Shown: positions 1 through 8,425 of the stretch, piece after piece
Position numbering within the stretch: position 1 is the stretch's first letter
Layout: the number at the start of each line of letters is the position of its first letter
Source: Flavobacterium granuli
Lineage (GTDB): Bacteria; Bacteroidota; Bacteroidia; Flavobacteriales; Flavobacteriaceae
Reading direction: 5' to 3'
NCBI RefSeq assembly: GCF_900129705.1
Contig: NZ_FQWO01000002.1
Location: 186,001-250,000, forward strand
Length of the DNA: 64,000 bases
Program-made: the position numbers and the translations under genes
The notes under the pieces: generated by a model
What the model saw: only the letters and a program-made list of their open reading frames with translations
Database searches by the model: none
What the model was told of the DNA's origin: nothing

Positions 1-1047
1 AATAACGACTCCCGTTTTTACTCCGTTATTTGCTCCCACCACAAACGCATCGAAAACAGTGGTTTTGGCCTCTGCAAATTTTTCTTCTTTAATAAAGGAA
101 AAAATCAAAGTAAAAGCGATTATCCCAACCAATATTAATGCCGAAAGATTAGAAGTAAAGTAGTTTTTCCCTATCAAATCCAAATGATTAACATACATCA
201 ACAAACCAATAATGGCAGCAATCAAAACCATTAAACCCACAACCAAAGAGGCACTTTTGAAATTAATTTTTTGTTTGATTCCAACGATAAGAAAAGCAGC
301 AATCGTACCAATAAAAGAAGTGATAATACAAGGCAACATCACATCAGCAGGATTACTGGCGCCAGCAGCAGCACGATACCCAATGATCGAAGTCGCTATC
401 AGGGTCAGTCCCGAAGCGTGCAAACACATAAACATGATTTGCGCATCACTGGCTTTATCTTTTTCGGGATTTATTTCTTGCAAACTTTCCATGGCTTTCA
501 AACCAAATGGCGTCGCAGCAGAATCCAATCCAAGGAAATTAGCGGCAAAATTCAAGGTCATATAGGATATAGACGGATGATTTTTAGGAATACTCGGAAA
601 CACTTTTACAAAAACAGGACTTAATAATTTAGCCAGTTTTCCAGAAGCTCCAGAAATAATTAAAAGTTCCATCAATCCGCAGAAAAACGCCAAATAGGCA
701 ATAAGCGGAAGAACTAAATCGACTAAAGTATTTTTACAAGTTGGTAATAAGCCATCTGACTTCTGTATGCCACTGTAGATTTTTACCGTTTTGTTTGAAT
801 AAACATAAGTCGTATCAGGATTTGAAACATTGTTATTGACCACCATCATATTATCCGGTGCATTGACAATGCTGTCTTTTACAAAAGTAGGAATCTGGTG
901 TAAGTATTTTTCAGATATTAAAATCGGATCGTCTTTTTTACCGTTTAGCACAAAATCAATCGTGTAACTGTTGCCAATAAATAAACTCACCACAATAAAA
1001 ACAATCGACGAAATGAAGATCACCAACCAAAATCTACTCAATACCAT
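1..1047 (-). CDS. SpmA-like nucleoside-recognition membrane protein (partial, C-terminus beyond window)
   Basis: The reading frame is open from an ATG at 1047 down to base 1 with no stop, so 349 N-terminal residues are visible and the gene is cut by the window edge. A membrane segment lies at about residues 5-25, followed by a polar loop to about 110 and then several hydrophobic segments. The stretch LNFAANFLGLDSAATPFGLK followed by KAMESLQ is the hallmark of the SpmA / nucleoside recognition (Gate) family. Bacteroidota often carry a fused SpmA-SpmB protein, so an SpmB half may lie outside the window; that is inference. The family is linked to spore maturation in Firmicutes, but its role in non-sporulating bacteria is not established and the substrate cannot be read from the sequence. 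Confidence 0.8.
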   Translation of the reverse strand, partial: MVLSRFWLVIFISSIVFIVVSLFIGNSYTIDFVLNGKKDDPILISEKYLHQIPTFVKDSIVNAPDNMMVVNNNVSNPDTTYVYSNKTVKIYSGIQKSDGLLPTCKNTLVDLVLPLIAYLAFFCGLMELLIISGASGKLAKLLSPVFVKVFPSIPKNHPSISYMTLNFAANFLGLDSAATPFGLKAMESLQEINPEKDKASDAQIMFMCLHASGLTLIATSIIGYRAAAGASNPADVMLPCIITSFIGTIAAFLIVGIKQKINFKSASLVVGLMVLIAAIIGLLMYVNHLDLIGKNYFTSNLSALILVGIIAFTLIFSFIKEEKFAEAKTTVFDAFVVGANNGVKTGVVI

Positions 1048-1079
1048 AATCTATAATTTTTGTAAATGTAAATATTTAA

Positions 1080-1123
1080 CCGCAAAGTTTACAAACGGTT
1101 TTCGCAAAGCGCACTAAGAAAAA
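1080..1123. repeat. CGCAAAG-type intergenic repeat, copy 1
   Basis: The spacer contains CGCAAAGTTTACAAACGG followed by TTCGCAAAGCGCACTAAGAA. A related stretch, CACAAAGCGCTAAGAAAG, lies at 3879-3905. Short intergenic arrays of CGCAAAG-like words are familiar in Flavobacterium genomes. The function is unknown. Confidence 0.4.
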
Positions 1124-1234
1124 TAGTTTTAGAGGATAATATAAACCATCATAAGCTTTATAAAAATTCAATTTAGAATCTTAATGAACCTCAATTTCAT
1201 AATGGTTTTAAAAAAACTTATTTGTTTTTCACTA

Positions 1235-1948
1235 TCAAACATGAATAATTTCCTCCTCAATCAGCAAATCTTCTCGTCTTAATCGGAGAAAAATTTGCGC
1301 CACGGCAATAGTATCTTTCTCGCAATAAGTGACAATGCGGTCAATGTCTTTATCGACATAAAAAACATGACCTACCTGACTACCGTCAATATCACCTTTG
1401 GGAGAAGGGATTCCGAGTACTTTACACAATAATTTTAAAGAAGTAAAATGTTTGTAATCACCAAACTTCCATAATTCCAAAGTATCCAAATGCGGAATTT
1501 CCCAAGGTTTTTTGCCAAAAAGATTCAGCTTGTCCGGAATGGCGATTTGATTGATAATCATGCGACGGGCCAGAAAAGGAATATCAAATTCTTTGGCATT
1601 ATGCCCACACAAAATATGTTGGGGACCATTAAAATGATTGTTCAACAGATTATTGAAATCTTTTAAAATCTTAATTTCATCTCCAAAAAAAGAAGTTACC
1701 CGAAAGTTTCGAATATCACCCTTGATTGTAAAATAACCTACCGAAATACAGACAATTTTGCCAAACTCGGCCCAAATCCCGGCACGATCATAAAAATCTT
1801 CTGGTGTATATTCTTCCTTGCGTTGGTATTGGGTTTTCTGTTCCCAAAGCGCTTGCATTTCTGAATCCAAAGTGTTGAAATCCTCGGTTTCAGGAACGGT
1901 TTCTATATCCAGAAAGAGAATGTTATTGAGGTTTATCTTTTCTATCAT
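1235..1948 (-). CDS. Predicted 3'-5' exonuclease, PolB-like DEDDy family
   Basis: This 237-residue protein carries the three exonuclease motifs of the DnaQ-like superfamily in order: FLDIETVPE near residue 13 (Exo I, Asp and Glu), HNAKEFDIPFL near residue 115 (Exo II, Asp) and YCEKDTIAV near residue 208 (Exo III of the DEDDy type, Tyr and Asp). It matches the stand-alone predicted PolB-like 3'-5' exonucleases common in Bacteroidota, which lack a polymerase domain. The expected activity is metal-dependent hydrolysis of single-stranded nucleic acid from the 3' end. The physiological substrate is unknown. It lies 91 bp downstream of the aldehyde dehydrogenase and could be transcribed alone or with it. 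Confidence 0.85.
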   Translation of the reverse strand: MIEKINLNNILFLDIETVPETEDFNTLDSEMQALWEQKTQYQRKEEYTPEDFYDRAGIWAEFGKIVCISVGYFTIKGDIRNFRVTSFFGDEIKILKDFNNLLNNHFNGPQHILCGHNAKEFDIPFLARRMIINQIAIPDKLNLFGKKPWEIPHLDTLELWKFGDYKHFTSLKLLCKVLGIPSPKGDIDGSQVGHVFYVDKDIDRIVTYCEKDTIAVAQIFLRLRREDLLIEEEIIHV

Positions 1949-2039
1949 GCGATGGTTTATTTGGCGTTGAATACGAATTTAAGGAAATATTTAAAGCTCA
2001 CACTTGATTTAGTTTTATTCGCTACTTGCTTAAGGAATA

Positions 2040-3326
2040 TCATGAGCGTATCACCACTGTTTTACAGTTCACAAACTCTAATATCCCTTCTCTGGAAAGC
2101 TCACGTCCATAACCTGATTTTTTGACGCCTCCAAAAGGCAAACGAGGATCGGATTTCACCAAATCATTGATAAAAACAGCACCTTCATTGAAATCACGAA
2201 CTCGGCTTTTGATTTGTAGAATATTCGAAGTAAAAACAGAAACCCCCAATCCAAAATCAGATTGATTGCTCAAGGCAATGGCTTCATCTATTGTTTCAAA
2301 TGACACCAAGGCCGCCACTGGACCAAAAGTTTCTTCTTTAAAAACAGGCATTTCGGGAGTCACATCGATCAAAATTGTCGGTTCAAAAAATGCTTCTTTT
2401 CTTCTTCCTCCTAATACTACTTGAGCCCCCATGGCCACCGATTGCTGGACTTGTTTTTCCAAATCGACAGCTAGATCCACTCTCGCCAGCGAACCTATTT
2501 GCGTCTCTGGATTCATTGGATCGCCTGTGCGAAGTTGACTCACGGCTAATTTGTATTTGTCTACGAAAGTATCGAAAATACGTTCATGCACTAAAAACCG
2601 TTTGGCAGCAATACAACTTTGGCCACTGTTCTGCATACGGGCATTTACAGCAACAGCAATCGCTTGCTCTAAATCGGCATCCTCACAAACGATAAAGGCA
2701 TTGCTTCCTCCTAACTCTAACAGCGTTTTTTTGAGGTATTTTCCCGCCTGCATCGCTACCGCACTACCAGCCTTTTCGCTACCTGTCAATGAAACAGCTC
2801 TGATCAACGGATGCGCAATCAATTCGCCAACTTTATTGCTAGAAATAGGTAGATTCTGATAGATTCCTAATGGAAAACCACTCTCCAAAAACAAAGATTC
2901 TATGGCTTCGGCAGATTCAGGAACATTGCTGGCGTGTTTTACCATCACGGTGTTTCCGGCCATAATAGCGGGAATCACAAATCGGAATACCTGCCAGTAA
3001 GGAAAGTTCCAAGGCATTACACCCAGTAAAACGCCTAAGGGTTCATAGCTTATAAAACTTTCTTCAGCTTCGGTTTGAATGTATTGGTTTTTCAGAAATG
3101 ATTTGGCATGCTCAGCATAATAGTCGCAAAGCCAACCACATTTATCAATCTCAGCCAGTGATTGCGTAATGGGCTTTCCCATTTCTTTTGTCATCAGGCT
3201 GGCATATCGCATTTTATGTTCTTCCAGAAGTGTTTTTAACTTTTGTAACAATAGGCTGCGTTCCTGAAATGAAGTGCTGCTCCAATGCTCGAAAGCGCTT
3301 TGGGCTGTGTGTATTTTATTTTGCAT
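2040..3326 (-). CDS. NAD(P)-dependent aldehyde dehydrogenase, succinate-semialdehyde dehydrogenase-like
   Basis: The 428-residue protein belongs to the aldehyde dehydrogenase superfamily. It shows the cofactor-site segment GVMPWNFPYWQ, the general-base Glu in LLELGGSNAF, the catalytic Cys in NSGQSCIAAKRF, and the C-terminal EETFGPVAAL and LPFGGVKKSGYGRE motifs. The closest subgroup by eye is succinate-semialdehyde dehydrogenase (GabD/YneI type). The N-terminus begins directly at the TAQSAFEHWSS helix, so roughly 25 residues usual in the family (the INPATGE-type strand) are missing. An in-frame TAA lies just upstream, so no longer ATG start is available. The substrate is not decided by sequence. 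Confidence 0.85.
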   Translation of the reverse strand: MQNKIHTAQSAFEHWSSTSFQERSLLLQKLKTLLEEHKMRYASLMTKEMGKPITQSLAEIDKCGWLCDYYAEHAKSFLKNQYIQTEAEESFISYEPLGVLLGVMPWNFPYWQVFRFVIPAIMAGNTVMVKHASNVPESAEAIESLFLESGFPLGIYQNLPISSNKVGELIAHPLIRAVSLTGSEKAGSAVAMQAGKYLKKTLLELGGSNAFIVCEDADLEQAIAVAVNARMQNSGQSCIAAKRFLVHERIFDTFVDKYKLAVSQLRTGDPMNPETQIGSLARVDLAVDLEKQVQQSVAMGAQVVLGGRRKEAFFEPTILIDVTPEMPVFKEETFGPVAALVSFETIDEAIALSNQSDFGLGVSVFTSNILQIKSRVRDFNEGAVFINDLVKSDPRLPFGGVKKSGYGRELSREGILEFVNCKTVVIRS

Positions 3327-3385
3327 AACAATACCATTTAAAAGGTAAAGTTATGGCTTTTTCCGTTCAGACGAAAAGTTCCTGT

Positions 3386-3856
3386 CTAAAACAAGCTTTG
3401 CTGATTAGAAGGGTTTTCATGTTCCAACAACCATTTTTTTCGCCATAATCCTCCGGCATAACCGGTTAAAGATCCATCGGTCCCGATGACTCTGTGGCAG
3501 GGAACAACAATCCATAATGGATTTTTTCCATTGGCGGAAGCCACTGCCCGTATGGCCTTGACATCGCCTAGCTTCTTGGACAATTCAAGATAAGACATGG
3601 TTTTCCCAAAAGGAATTTCCAACAATTCTTTCCAAACTTTTTGCTGAAATTCAGTTCCTTTGGGATTCAATGCAAAATCAAACCCACTTCTTTTTCCTTC
3701 GAAATAATCGTTTAATTGCAAAACGGCTTCTTGCAGAATCATTGGAACGTTTGTAGAAACTTCGCCTTCATCCGAAACTGAAATTACCGAAATGCCATTT
3801 TCATCGCCTGTTATTTGGGCAATTCCCAGAGGGGTTTTTATATAGGCTGTTTCCAT
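3386..3856 (-). CDS. ogt: Methylated-DNA--protein-cysteine methyltransferase
   Basis: This 156-residue protein removes alkyl groups from O6-alkylguanine by transferring them irreversibly to its own cysteine. The active-site motif VVPCHRVIG holds the acceptor Cys at about residue 120, and the DNA-binding winged-helix region (GTEFQQKVWKELLEIPFGKT) lies upstream of it. The C-terminal GYAGGLWRKKWLLEHE is also conserved. I start the gene at the ATG at 3856 (METAYIK). The frame stays open upstream to 3910, but that extension lies in a CGCAAAG-type repeat and codes for a Leu/Cys/Phe-rich stretch unlike the family. The protein has the length of the stand-alone Ogt domain, with no Ada regulatory half. 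Confidence 0.92.
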   Translation of the reverse strand: METAYIKTPLGIAQITGDENGISVISVSDEGEVSTNVPMILQEAVLQLNDYFEGKRSGFDFALNPKGTEFQQKVWKELLEIPFGKTMSYLELSKKLGDVKAIRAVASANGKNPLWIVVPCHRVIGTDGSLTGYAGGLWRKKWLLEHENPSNQQSLF

Positions 3857-3878
3857 TTTATAAAAGTAAAAAAATAAA

Positions 3879-3905
3879 CACAAAGCGCTAAGAAAGCACA
3901 AAGTC
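3879..3905. repeat. CGCAAAG-type intergenic repeat, copy 2
   Basis: CACAAAGCGCTAAGAAAG followed by CACAAAG resembles the words at 1101-1118. It lies just upstream of ogt and would be translated if the longer ogt frame were used, which argues for the shorter start. Confidence 0.4.
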
Positions 3906-3959
3906 CACAAGAAATGAATACTTGTGAACTTTTAATGCTTTTATAATTTGTATCGAAAA

Positions 3960-4376
3960 CTACTTTGCTTTAGAATAAAAATAAGCTTCTAAACCTTTTA
4001 ACTCTTCATCAGACATTGCTTTGGTGATTGCAAAATTAGCTTTCATCACTTCAAATTGACTTGGATCAACAATAGGATCGCTTTCGCCTCTCAAGAAGCT
4101 CACCATATCGCTGTTTTTATCTTTGTACATTTTGGCAATTTCCTGAACGCTCGGACCAATCGACTTTACATCTACCTGATGACAAGAAGCACAATTCCCT
4201 TTTCCATTAAAGAGTTGTTCCCCCAGCTGTTCCGGAGTTTTGGTCTGTGCAGGCATTCCTTCTGAACTCGCTTCCTCTGATTTTTCAGGCGCAGCAGTTT
4301 TACCAAAATTTTCTTGTGATTCTTTTTTGCAAGCAATCGCAAGAAGGACGAATAAAATTAAAATCGCTTTTTTCAT
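3960..4376 (-). CDS. c-type cytochrome lipoprotein
   Basis: The protein has 138 residues. A short hydrophobic signal ends in a lipobox (LLAIAC, Cys16), so it should be lipid-anchored after export. A Glu/Ser/Pro-rich linker follows, then one small cytochrome c domain with the heme-binding motif CASCH near residue 65. A candidate distal Met ligand lies in FEVMKANFAIT near residue 112. The domain most resembles small class I cytochromes of the cytochrome c551/c552 type that shuttle electrons in the periplasm. The electron-transfer partner is unknown. It sits downstream of the heme operon but is separated from the DinB-like gene by 91 bp. Confidence 0.87.
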   Translation of the reverse strand: MKKAILILFVLLAIACKKESQENFGKTAAPEKSEEASSEGMPAQTKTPEQLGEQLFNGKGNCASCHQVDVKSIGPSVQEIAKMYKDKNSDMVSFLRGESDPIVDPSQFEVMKANFAITKAMSDEELKGLEAYFYSKAK

Positions 4377-4467
4377 ATTTAGATATTATTAAATTTTGAA
4401 AATCTGTAATGCGCCATAAACAATAATCTTTACTAATCATCGCGATTATTTCATGGCTTCTTGTTTT

Positions 4468-4977
4468 CTACCAACCCACATAAGCGGGAGGCTTGATTTG
4501 ATTGAGATTGAGATATACTATAAGCTGTCCTCTATGATGCGTTACATGATCTTGCAACAAATTCAAAATCTGGAGTTTTGTTTTTTCTCCGGCAAAAAAG
4601 ACGACTTTTTTACCTAAATCAGTTTCTTTATTGTTTTCGACCCTTATTTTTGCTTCGTCAAAAGAACGTCCTATCTCTTCCACTATTTGTTGTTTCGTTA
4701 CAATTGCCGTTCTATCCTTTTTTTTATAGTCGCCATTTGAAAAATGAGTTGTACTCAACCAATCCATATTATCCAAAATATGCATTAATTGTTCTTTGAA
4801 CGTCATCTCCCTATCGGTCGGCTTAAAATCAAATTTATCTTCTGGCATTGACTCGGTCATTTTAACCAGGTAAACTTTAGAATTGTCCCATTTCTCTACA
4901 AATGCATTGACAACCTCCTTTTGAGCCGAAACTAAATTCGTAAAAAGGAACGCCAATAAAAACACTATTTTTTTCAT
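4468..4977 (-). CDS. Secreted DinB-like metal-binding four-helix protein
   Basis: This 169-residue protein starts with a signal peptide (MKKIVFLLAFLFTNLVSA, probable cleavage after SA). The mature part shows the DinB/YfiT superfamily pattern: one His in the MHILDNMDWL helix and the HVTHHRGQL motif near the C-terminus, which together form a three-His metal site. DinB-like proteins are putative metal-dependent hydrolases or thiol transferases, and most lack a known substrate. The gene starts one base after hemB ends, so the two are very likely co-transcribed. That says little about function, because DinB proteins have no known link to heme. Confidence 0.82.
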   Translation of the reverse strand: MKKIVFLLAFLFTNLVSAQKEVVNAFVEKWDNSKVYLVKMTESMPEDKFDFKPTDREMTFKEQLMHILDNMDWLSTTHFSNGDYKKKDRTAIVTKQQIVEEIGRSFDEAKIRVENNKETDLGKKVVFFAGEKTKLQILNLLQDHVTHHRGQLIVYLNLNQIKPPAYVGW

Positions 4978-4978
4978 T

Positions 4979-5971
4979 TTATTTTTTTAAAAGTATAGCC
5001 GCTTCTTTGGCAAAATAAGTCGAAATCAAACTGGCACCTGCGCGTTTGATACACATCAATTGCTCCATCATAATTTGGTCATGATCCAGCCAGCCTCTTT
5101 CGGCAGCGGCTTTAATCATCGCATATTCGCCCGAAACATGAAAAACCGTTACAGGAACATTTACCGCATTTTTGACCTCGCGAACAATATCCAAATACGC
5201 AATTCCGGGTTTTACCATCACCATATCGGCGCCTTCTTCTACATCTGACAAAGCTTCTTTGATGGCTTCGATGCGATTAGCATAATCCATTTGGTAAGTT
5301 TTTTTGTCTTTTGGAATATCCTGATTATCAACAGGAGCCGAATCTAAAGCATCTCGAAATGGGCCATAAAAAGCCGAAGCATATTTAGCCGAATAACTCA
5401 TAATCCCTACATTTTCGAAACCTGCAGCGTCCAGACCTTCGCGCAAACGCAATACGCGTCCGTCCATCATATCGGATGGCGCGACAAAATTGGCACCAGC
5501 TTCAGCATGGGAAACTGCCATTTTCACCAATGCATCATTCGTAGCATCATTGGCCACATCACCCTTTTCTATAATTCCATCGTGACCATAAATAGAATAC
5601 GGATCCAGAGCCACATCCGGCATTACAATCATCCCCGGACAGGCCGCTTTTATCGCACGGATGGCTTGTTGCATCAATCCGTCTTTGTTCCAAGCTTCTT
5701 TTCCTGTATTGTCTTTTAGATTTTCGCTAACTTTTACATAAATATTCACCGCACGAATGCCTAAATCGAATAACTCCTGAACTTCTTTTACCGTCAAATC
5801 AATCGAACGACGGAAGATTCCGGGCATCGAAGGAATTTCCACTTTTATGTTTTCTCCCTCCGCAATAAACATCGGAAACATGAAATCAGACGGACTTAAA
5901 CTTGTTTCGCGAACTAAACTTCTAATAGATTCGTTTGTTCTTAATCTTCTACCTCTGTGTAATGGAAACAT
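4979..5971 (-). CDS. hemB: Delta-aminolevulinic acid dehydratase (porphobilinogen synthase)
   Basis: HemB condenses two 5-aminolevulinate molecules to porphobilinogen in the cytoplasm. The 330 residues cover the full family length. The Schiff-base lysine lies in MVMVKPGIAYLDI (about K254) and a second active-site lysine in SYSAKYAS (about K196); NFVAPSDMMDGR is conserved. The catalytic metal site reads DVALDPYSIYGHDG, with Asp (about D119, D123, D131) where zinc enzymes have cysteines. This places it in the magnesium-type, zinc-independent class. It is the last heme gene of the minus-strand operon, 81 bp after hemF. Confidence 0.96.
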   Translation of the reverse strand: MFPLHRGRRLRTNESIRSLVRETSLSPSDFMFPMFIAEGENIKVEIPSMPGIFRRSIDLTVKEVQELFDLGIRAVNIYVKVSENLKDNTGKEAWNKDGLMQQAIRAIKAACPGMIVMPDVALDPYSIYGHDGIIEKGDVANDATNDALVKMAVSHAEAGANFVAPSDMMDGRVLRLREGLDAAGFENVGIMSYSAKYASAFYGPFRDALDSAPVDNQDIPKDKKTYQMDYANRIEAIKEALSDVEEGADMVMVKPGIAYLDIVREVKNAVNVPVTVFHVSGEYAMIKAAAERGWLDHDQIMMEQLMCIKRAGASLISTYFAKEAAILLKK

Positions 5972-5975
5972 ATAT

Positions 5976-6050
5976 TTTTAGTTTAAAGTTTCAGGTTTAA
6001 AAGTTTAAAGTTAAACCCTTTTTAAAATTTAAAATTCATAATTTAAAATA
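5976..6050. repeat. Degenerate TTTAAA-rich spacer repeats between hemF and hemB
   Basis: The spacer repeats the word GTTTAAAGTTT about three times, then continues with AAATTTAAAATTCATAATTT-like words. The low-complexity repeat has no obvious terminator or promoter. It may be a remnant of an interspersed repeat. Confidence 0.3.
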
Positions 6051-6052
6051 AA

Positions 6053-6955
6053 TCAAATCCAATCTATTGGATTTTCCAATACCTGAATTAATTTCTCTTC
6101 CGCACTTCCCGTTTCCGGATGATGGTCGTACGCCCATTGCACATTTGGAGGCAAACTCATCAGAATACTCTCAATTCTTCCATTAGTTTTAAGACCAAAT
6201 AAAGTGCCTTTGTCGTGAACCAAGTTGAACTCTACATAACGACCACGACGAATTTCCTGCCAGGTTCTTTGCTTGGCTGTATAAGGAAGACCTTTTCTTT
6301 TTTCGACAATCGGGACATAAGCTTGCAAGAAACTATTGCCGACTTCCGTTACAAAGTCAAACCAATTTTCCATTTTCATGCTTTCGGTTTCTTTGCAATA
6401 ATCAAAAAACAATCCGCCAATTCCTCTTGCTTCGTTGCGGTGTGTATTCCAGAAATACGCATCACATTGTTTTTTATATTTGGGATAAAACTCCGGATTG
6501 TGTTTGTCGCAAGCGGTTTTGCAAGTCTGATGAAAATGAATTGCATCTTCATCAAACAAATAATAGGGCGTTAAATCCTGTCCGCCGCCAAACCATTGCT
6601 GGATCACATTTCCGTTATCATCATACATTTCAAAATAACGCCAATTGGCATGAACCGTTGGTACCATTGGATTCTTTGGATGTAAAACCAAACTCAGACC
6701 GCAGGCAAAAAAATCAGCTTCGCCTACATTGAACAGTTTTTGCATGCTGTCCGGTAATTTTCCATGAACCGCCGAAATATTGACACCGCCTTTTTCGAAA
6801 ACTTTGCCGTTTTCAATTACACGGGTTCTCCCGCCGCCACCTTCCGGGCGATCCCAAAGGTCTTCACGGAATTTGGCTGAGCCATCAACTGCTTCCAATC
6901 CTGCGCAGATTTGGTCTTGAAGGTTTTGTATGTATTTATAAAATTTATCTTTCAT
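6053..6955 (-). CDS. hemF: Oxygen-dependent coproporphyrinogen III oxidase
   Basis: HemF decarboxylates two propionates of coproporphyrinogen III to vinyl groups using O2, giving protoporphyrinogen IX. The 300-residue length is normal. Family motifs are clear: GGVNISAVHG near residue 57, HPKNPMVPTVHANWRYFE near residue 93 with conserved His residues, and WFGGGQDLTPYY near residue 122. The start ATG overlaps the TAA stop of the preceding small gene by one base, so translation is probably coupled. This oxygen-dependent form points to an aerobic lifestyle. No anaerobic hemN is present in the window. Confidence 0.96.
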   Translation of the reverse strand: MKDKFYKYIQNLQDQICAGLEAVDGSAKFREDLWDRPEGGGGRTRVIENGKVFEKGGVNISAVHGKLPDSMQKLFNVGEADFFACGLSLVLHPKNPMVPTVHANWRYFEMYDDNGNVIQQWFGGGQDLTPYYLFDEDAIHFHQTCKTACDKHNPEFYPKYKKQCDAYFWNTHRNEARGIGGLFFDYCKETESMKMENWFDFVTEVGNSFLQAYVPIVEKRKGLPYTAKQRTWQEIRRGRYVEFNLVHDKGTLFGLKTNGRIESILMSLPPNVQWAYDHHPETGSAEEKLIQVLENPIDWI

Positions 6956-7335
6956 TACAATTTTGCTTTTGCAGCAACTATTTTATTGAATATTTCAAAT
7001 GAAAATGTCTTGCTTTCTGATTGAATATGCTCGTAAATGGCAATTGCTTTTTCGGACAAATCAAACGGATTTTCTTTCGAAAAAACAATCAAAAAATCGG
7101 CAAACTGCTCTTTTTGGATCCAATCCAAATCATACTGATCTAAAAACACCATTAAATCTTTCTCCTCAATTTGAATCAGAATTTCAGTCGTTAATCCAAA
7201 ATCCGTCAATTGGTTATCAATGAGATTCGTATCTTCAACATTCCAAAATTTAGGAACAAAAACAAAAGAAAGCAAGGTCTTGAGTATATTGTCAATTCTT
7301 ACTTTCTTTTCGTCTCTTAGGCCTTTATTTAGCAT
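6955..7335 (-). CDS. Conserved small protein of unknown function inside the heme operon
   Basis: The protein has 126 residues and I recognise no family. It is acidic, probably cytoplasmic (no signal peptide or membrane segment) and looks mostly helical, with Asp/Gln/Glu-rich segments such as DLDWIQKEQFADFL. It follows hemE by 10 bp and overlaps the start of hemF by one base, so it is almost certainly translated together with both. Codon use and base composition look like the neighbours. A role tied to the uroporphyrinogen-to-protoporphyrinogen steps is possible, but rests only on position. Confidence 0.75.
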   Translation of the reverse strand: MLNKGLRDEKKVRIDNILKTLLSFVFVPKFWNVEDTNLIDNQLTDFGLTTEILIQIEEKDLMVFLDQYDLDWIQKEQFADFLIVFSKENPFDLSEKAIAIYEHIQSESKTFSFEIFNKIVAAKAKL

Positions 7336-7345
7336 TTTTAACTAA

Positions 7346-8371
7346 TTACTGATTGTATTCTTTCACCGCATCAATAAATGCTTTGGCGTGATCGACAGGA
7401 ATATTAGGTAAAATTCCATGACCTAAATTCACAATGTATTTATCTTTGCCAAATTCATCAATCATTTCGTGTACCATTTTCTTAATCACCGGAATTGGAG
7501 ACAACAAACGAGACGGATCAAAATTTCCTTGCAAAGTGATGTTTCCGCCAGACAAATATCTCGCATTTCTTGGAGAACAAGTCCAGTCTACTCCTAATGC
7601 CGAAGCCCTGCTTTTTCCCATTTCGCCAAGGGCAAACCAACATCCTTTTCCGAAAACAATCACCGGAGCATCATCGGCCAAAGCCTCCACGATCTGGTTG
7701 ATGTATTTCCAAGAGAACTCCTGATAGTCTGCTGGAGACAACATTCCGCCCCAAGAATCAAAAATCTGAACGGCATTCACTCCCGATTTTACTTTTTCTT
7801 TCAAGTATAAAATGGTGGTATCGGTAATTTTTTGCAATAAAACATGAGCGGCTTCCGGATATTGAAAACAAAATCCTTTGGCCATATCAAAACTCTTCGA
7901 TCCTTTTCCTTCAACGGCATAGCACATAATGGTCCAAGGTGAACCTGCAAAACCAATTAATGGCACCTCATCGTTCAACATTTCTTTGGTCAATTTGATG
8001 GCATCCATCACATAGCCTAAAGTTTCCTGAATATCCGGAACGATAACTTTCTCCACATCCTGAATCGTACGAATAGGATTTGGCACAAAAGGACCAAAAT
8101 TTTCCTTCATCAACACTTCTATTCCCATCGCTTGTGGAATTACCAAGATATCCGAGAATAAAATCGCGGCATCCGGAGCAATTCTGCGAATAGGCTGTAC
8201 GGTGATTTCGGCAGCCAATTCCGGAGTTTGACAACGGGTGAAAAAATCATATTTATCACGCAATGCAATGAATTCCGGCAAATATCTTCCCGCTTGACGC
8301 ATCATCCAAACTGGCGGACGTTGTACAGTTTCTCCTTTTAGTGCTCTTAAAAATAGGTCGTTTTTTATCAT
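7346..8371 (-). CDS. hemE: Uroporphyrinogen III decarboxylase
   Basis: HemE removes four acetate carboxyls from uroporphyrinogen III to give coproporphyrinogen III. The 341-residue protein shows the N-terminal signature [17 protein letters not shown] (residues about 18-34, with active-site Arg residues), the catalytic Asp in LFSDILVIP, and [21 protein letters not shown]-terminal [14 protein letters not shown] is also typical. It lies 54 bp after hemD with a long hairpin (8388-8420) in the gap, and 10 bp before the unknown 126-residue gene. Confidence 0.96.
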   Translation of the reverse strand: MIKNDLFLRALKGETVQRPPVWMMRQAGRYLPEFIALRDKYDFFTRCQTPELAAEITVQPIRRIAPDAAILFSDILVIPQAMGIEVLMKENFGPFVPNPIRTIQDVEKVIVPDIQETLGYVMDAIKLTKEMLNDEVPLIGFAGSPWTIMCYAVEGKGSKSFDMAKGFCFQYPEAAHVLLQKITDTTILYLKEKVKSGVNAVQIFDSWGGMLSPADYQEFSWKYINQIVEALADDAPVIVFGKGCWFALGEMGKSRASALGVDWTCSPRNARYLSGGNITLQGNFDPSRLLSPIPVIKKMVHEMIDEFGKDKYIVNLGHGILPNIPVDHAKAFIDAVKEYNQ

Positions 8372-8387
8372 TTTATTTTTACTATTT

Positions 8388-8420
8388 AACCCTTTCAGAG
8401 TTTAAAACTCTGAAAGGGTT
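8388..8420. repeat. Perfect inverted repeat of the AACCCT...AGGGTT family, copy 1
   Basis: AACCCTTTCAGAGTTT and its exact reverse complement flank a single base, a 16-bp stem between hemD and hemE. A closely related hairpin lies at 55966-56000 and a looser one at 62443-62475. The T-rich tail follows only on the plus strand, so it should not terminate minus-strand hem transcription. It is better described as an interspersed palindromic repeat, perhaps affecting mRNA stability. Confidence 0.8.
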
Positions 8421-8425
8421 TGTTT

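Noticed and set aside
3857..3910. Longer N-terminus for ogt
   Set aside because: The extension is repeat DNA and encodes residues unlike the family; ATG at 3856 preferred.
8388..8420. Hairpin as terminator of the hem operon between hemD and hemE
   Set aside because: No T-run on the minus strand and hemE follows closely, so read-through is expected.
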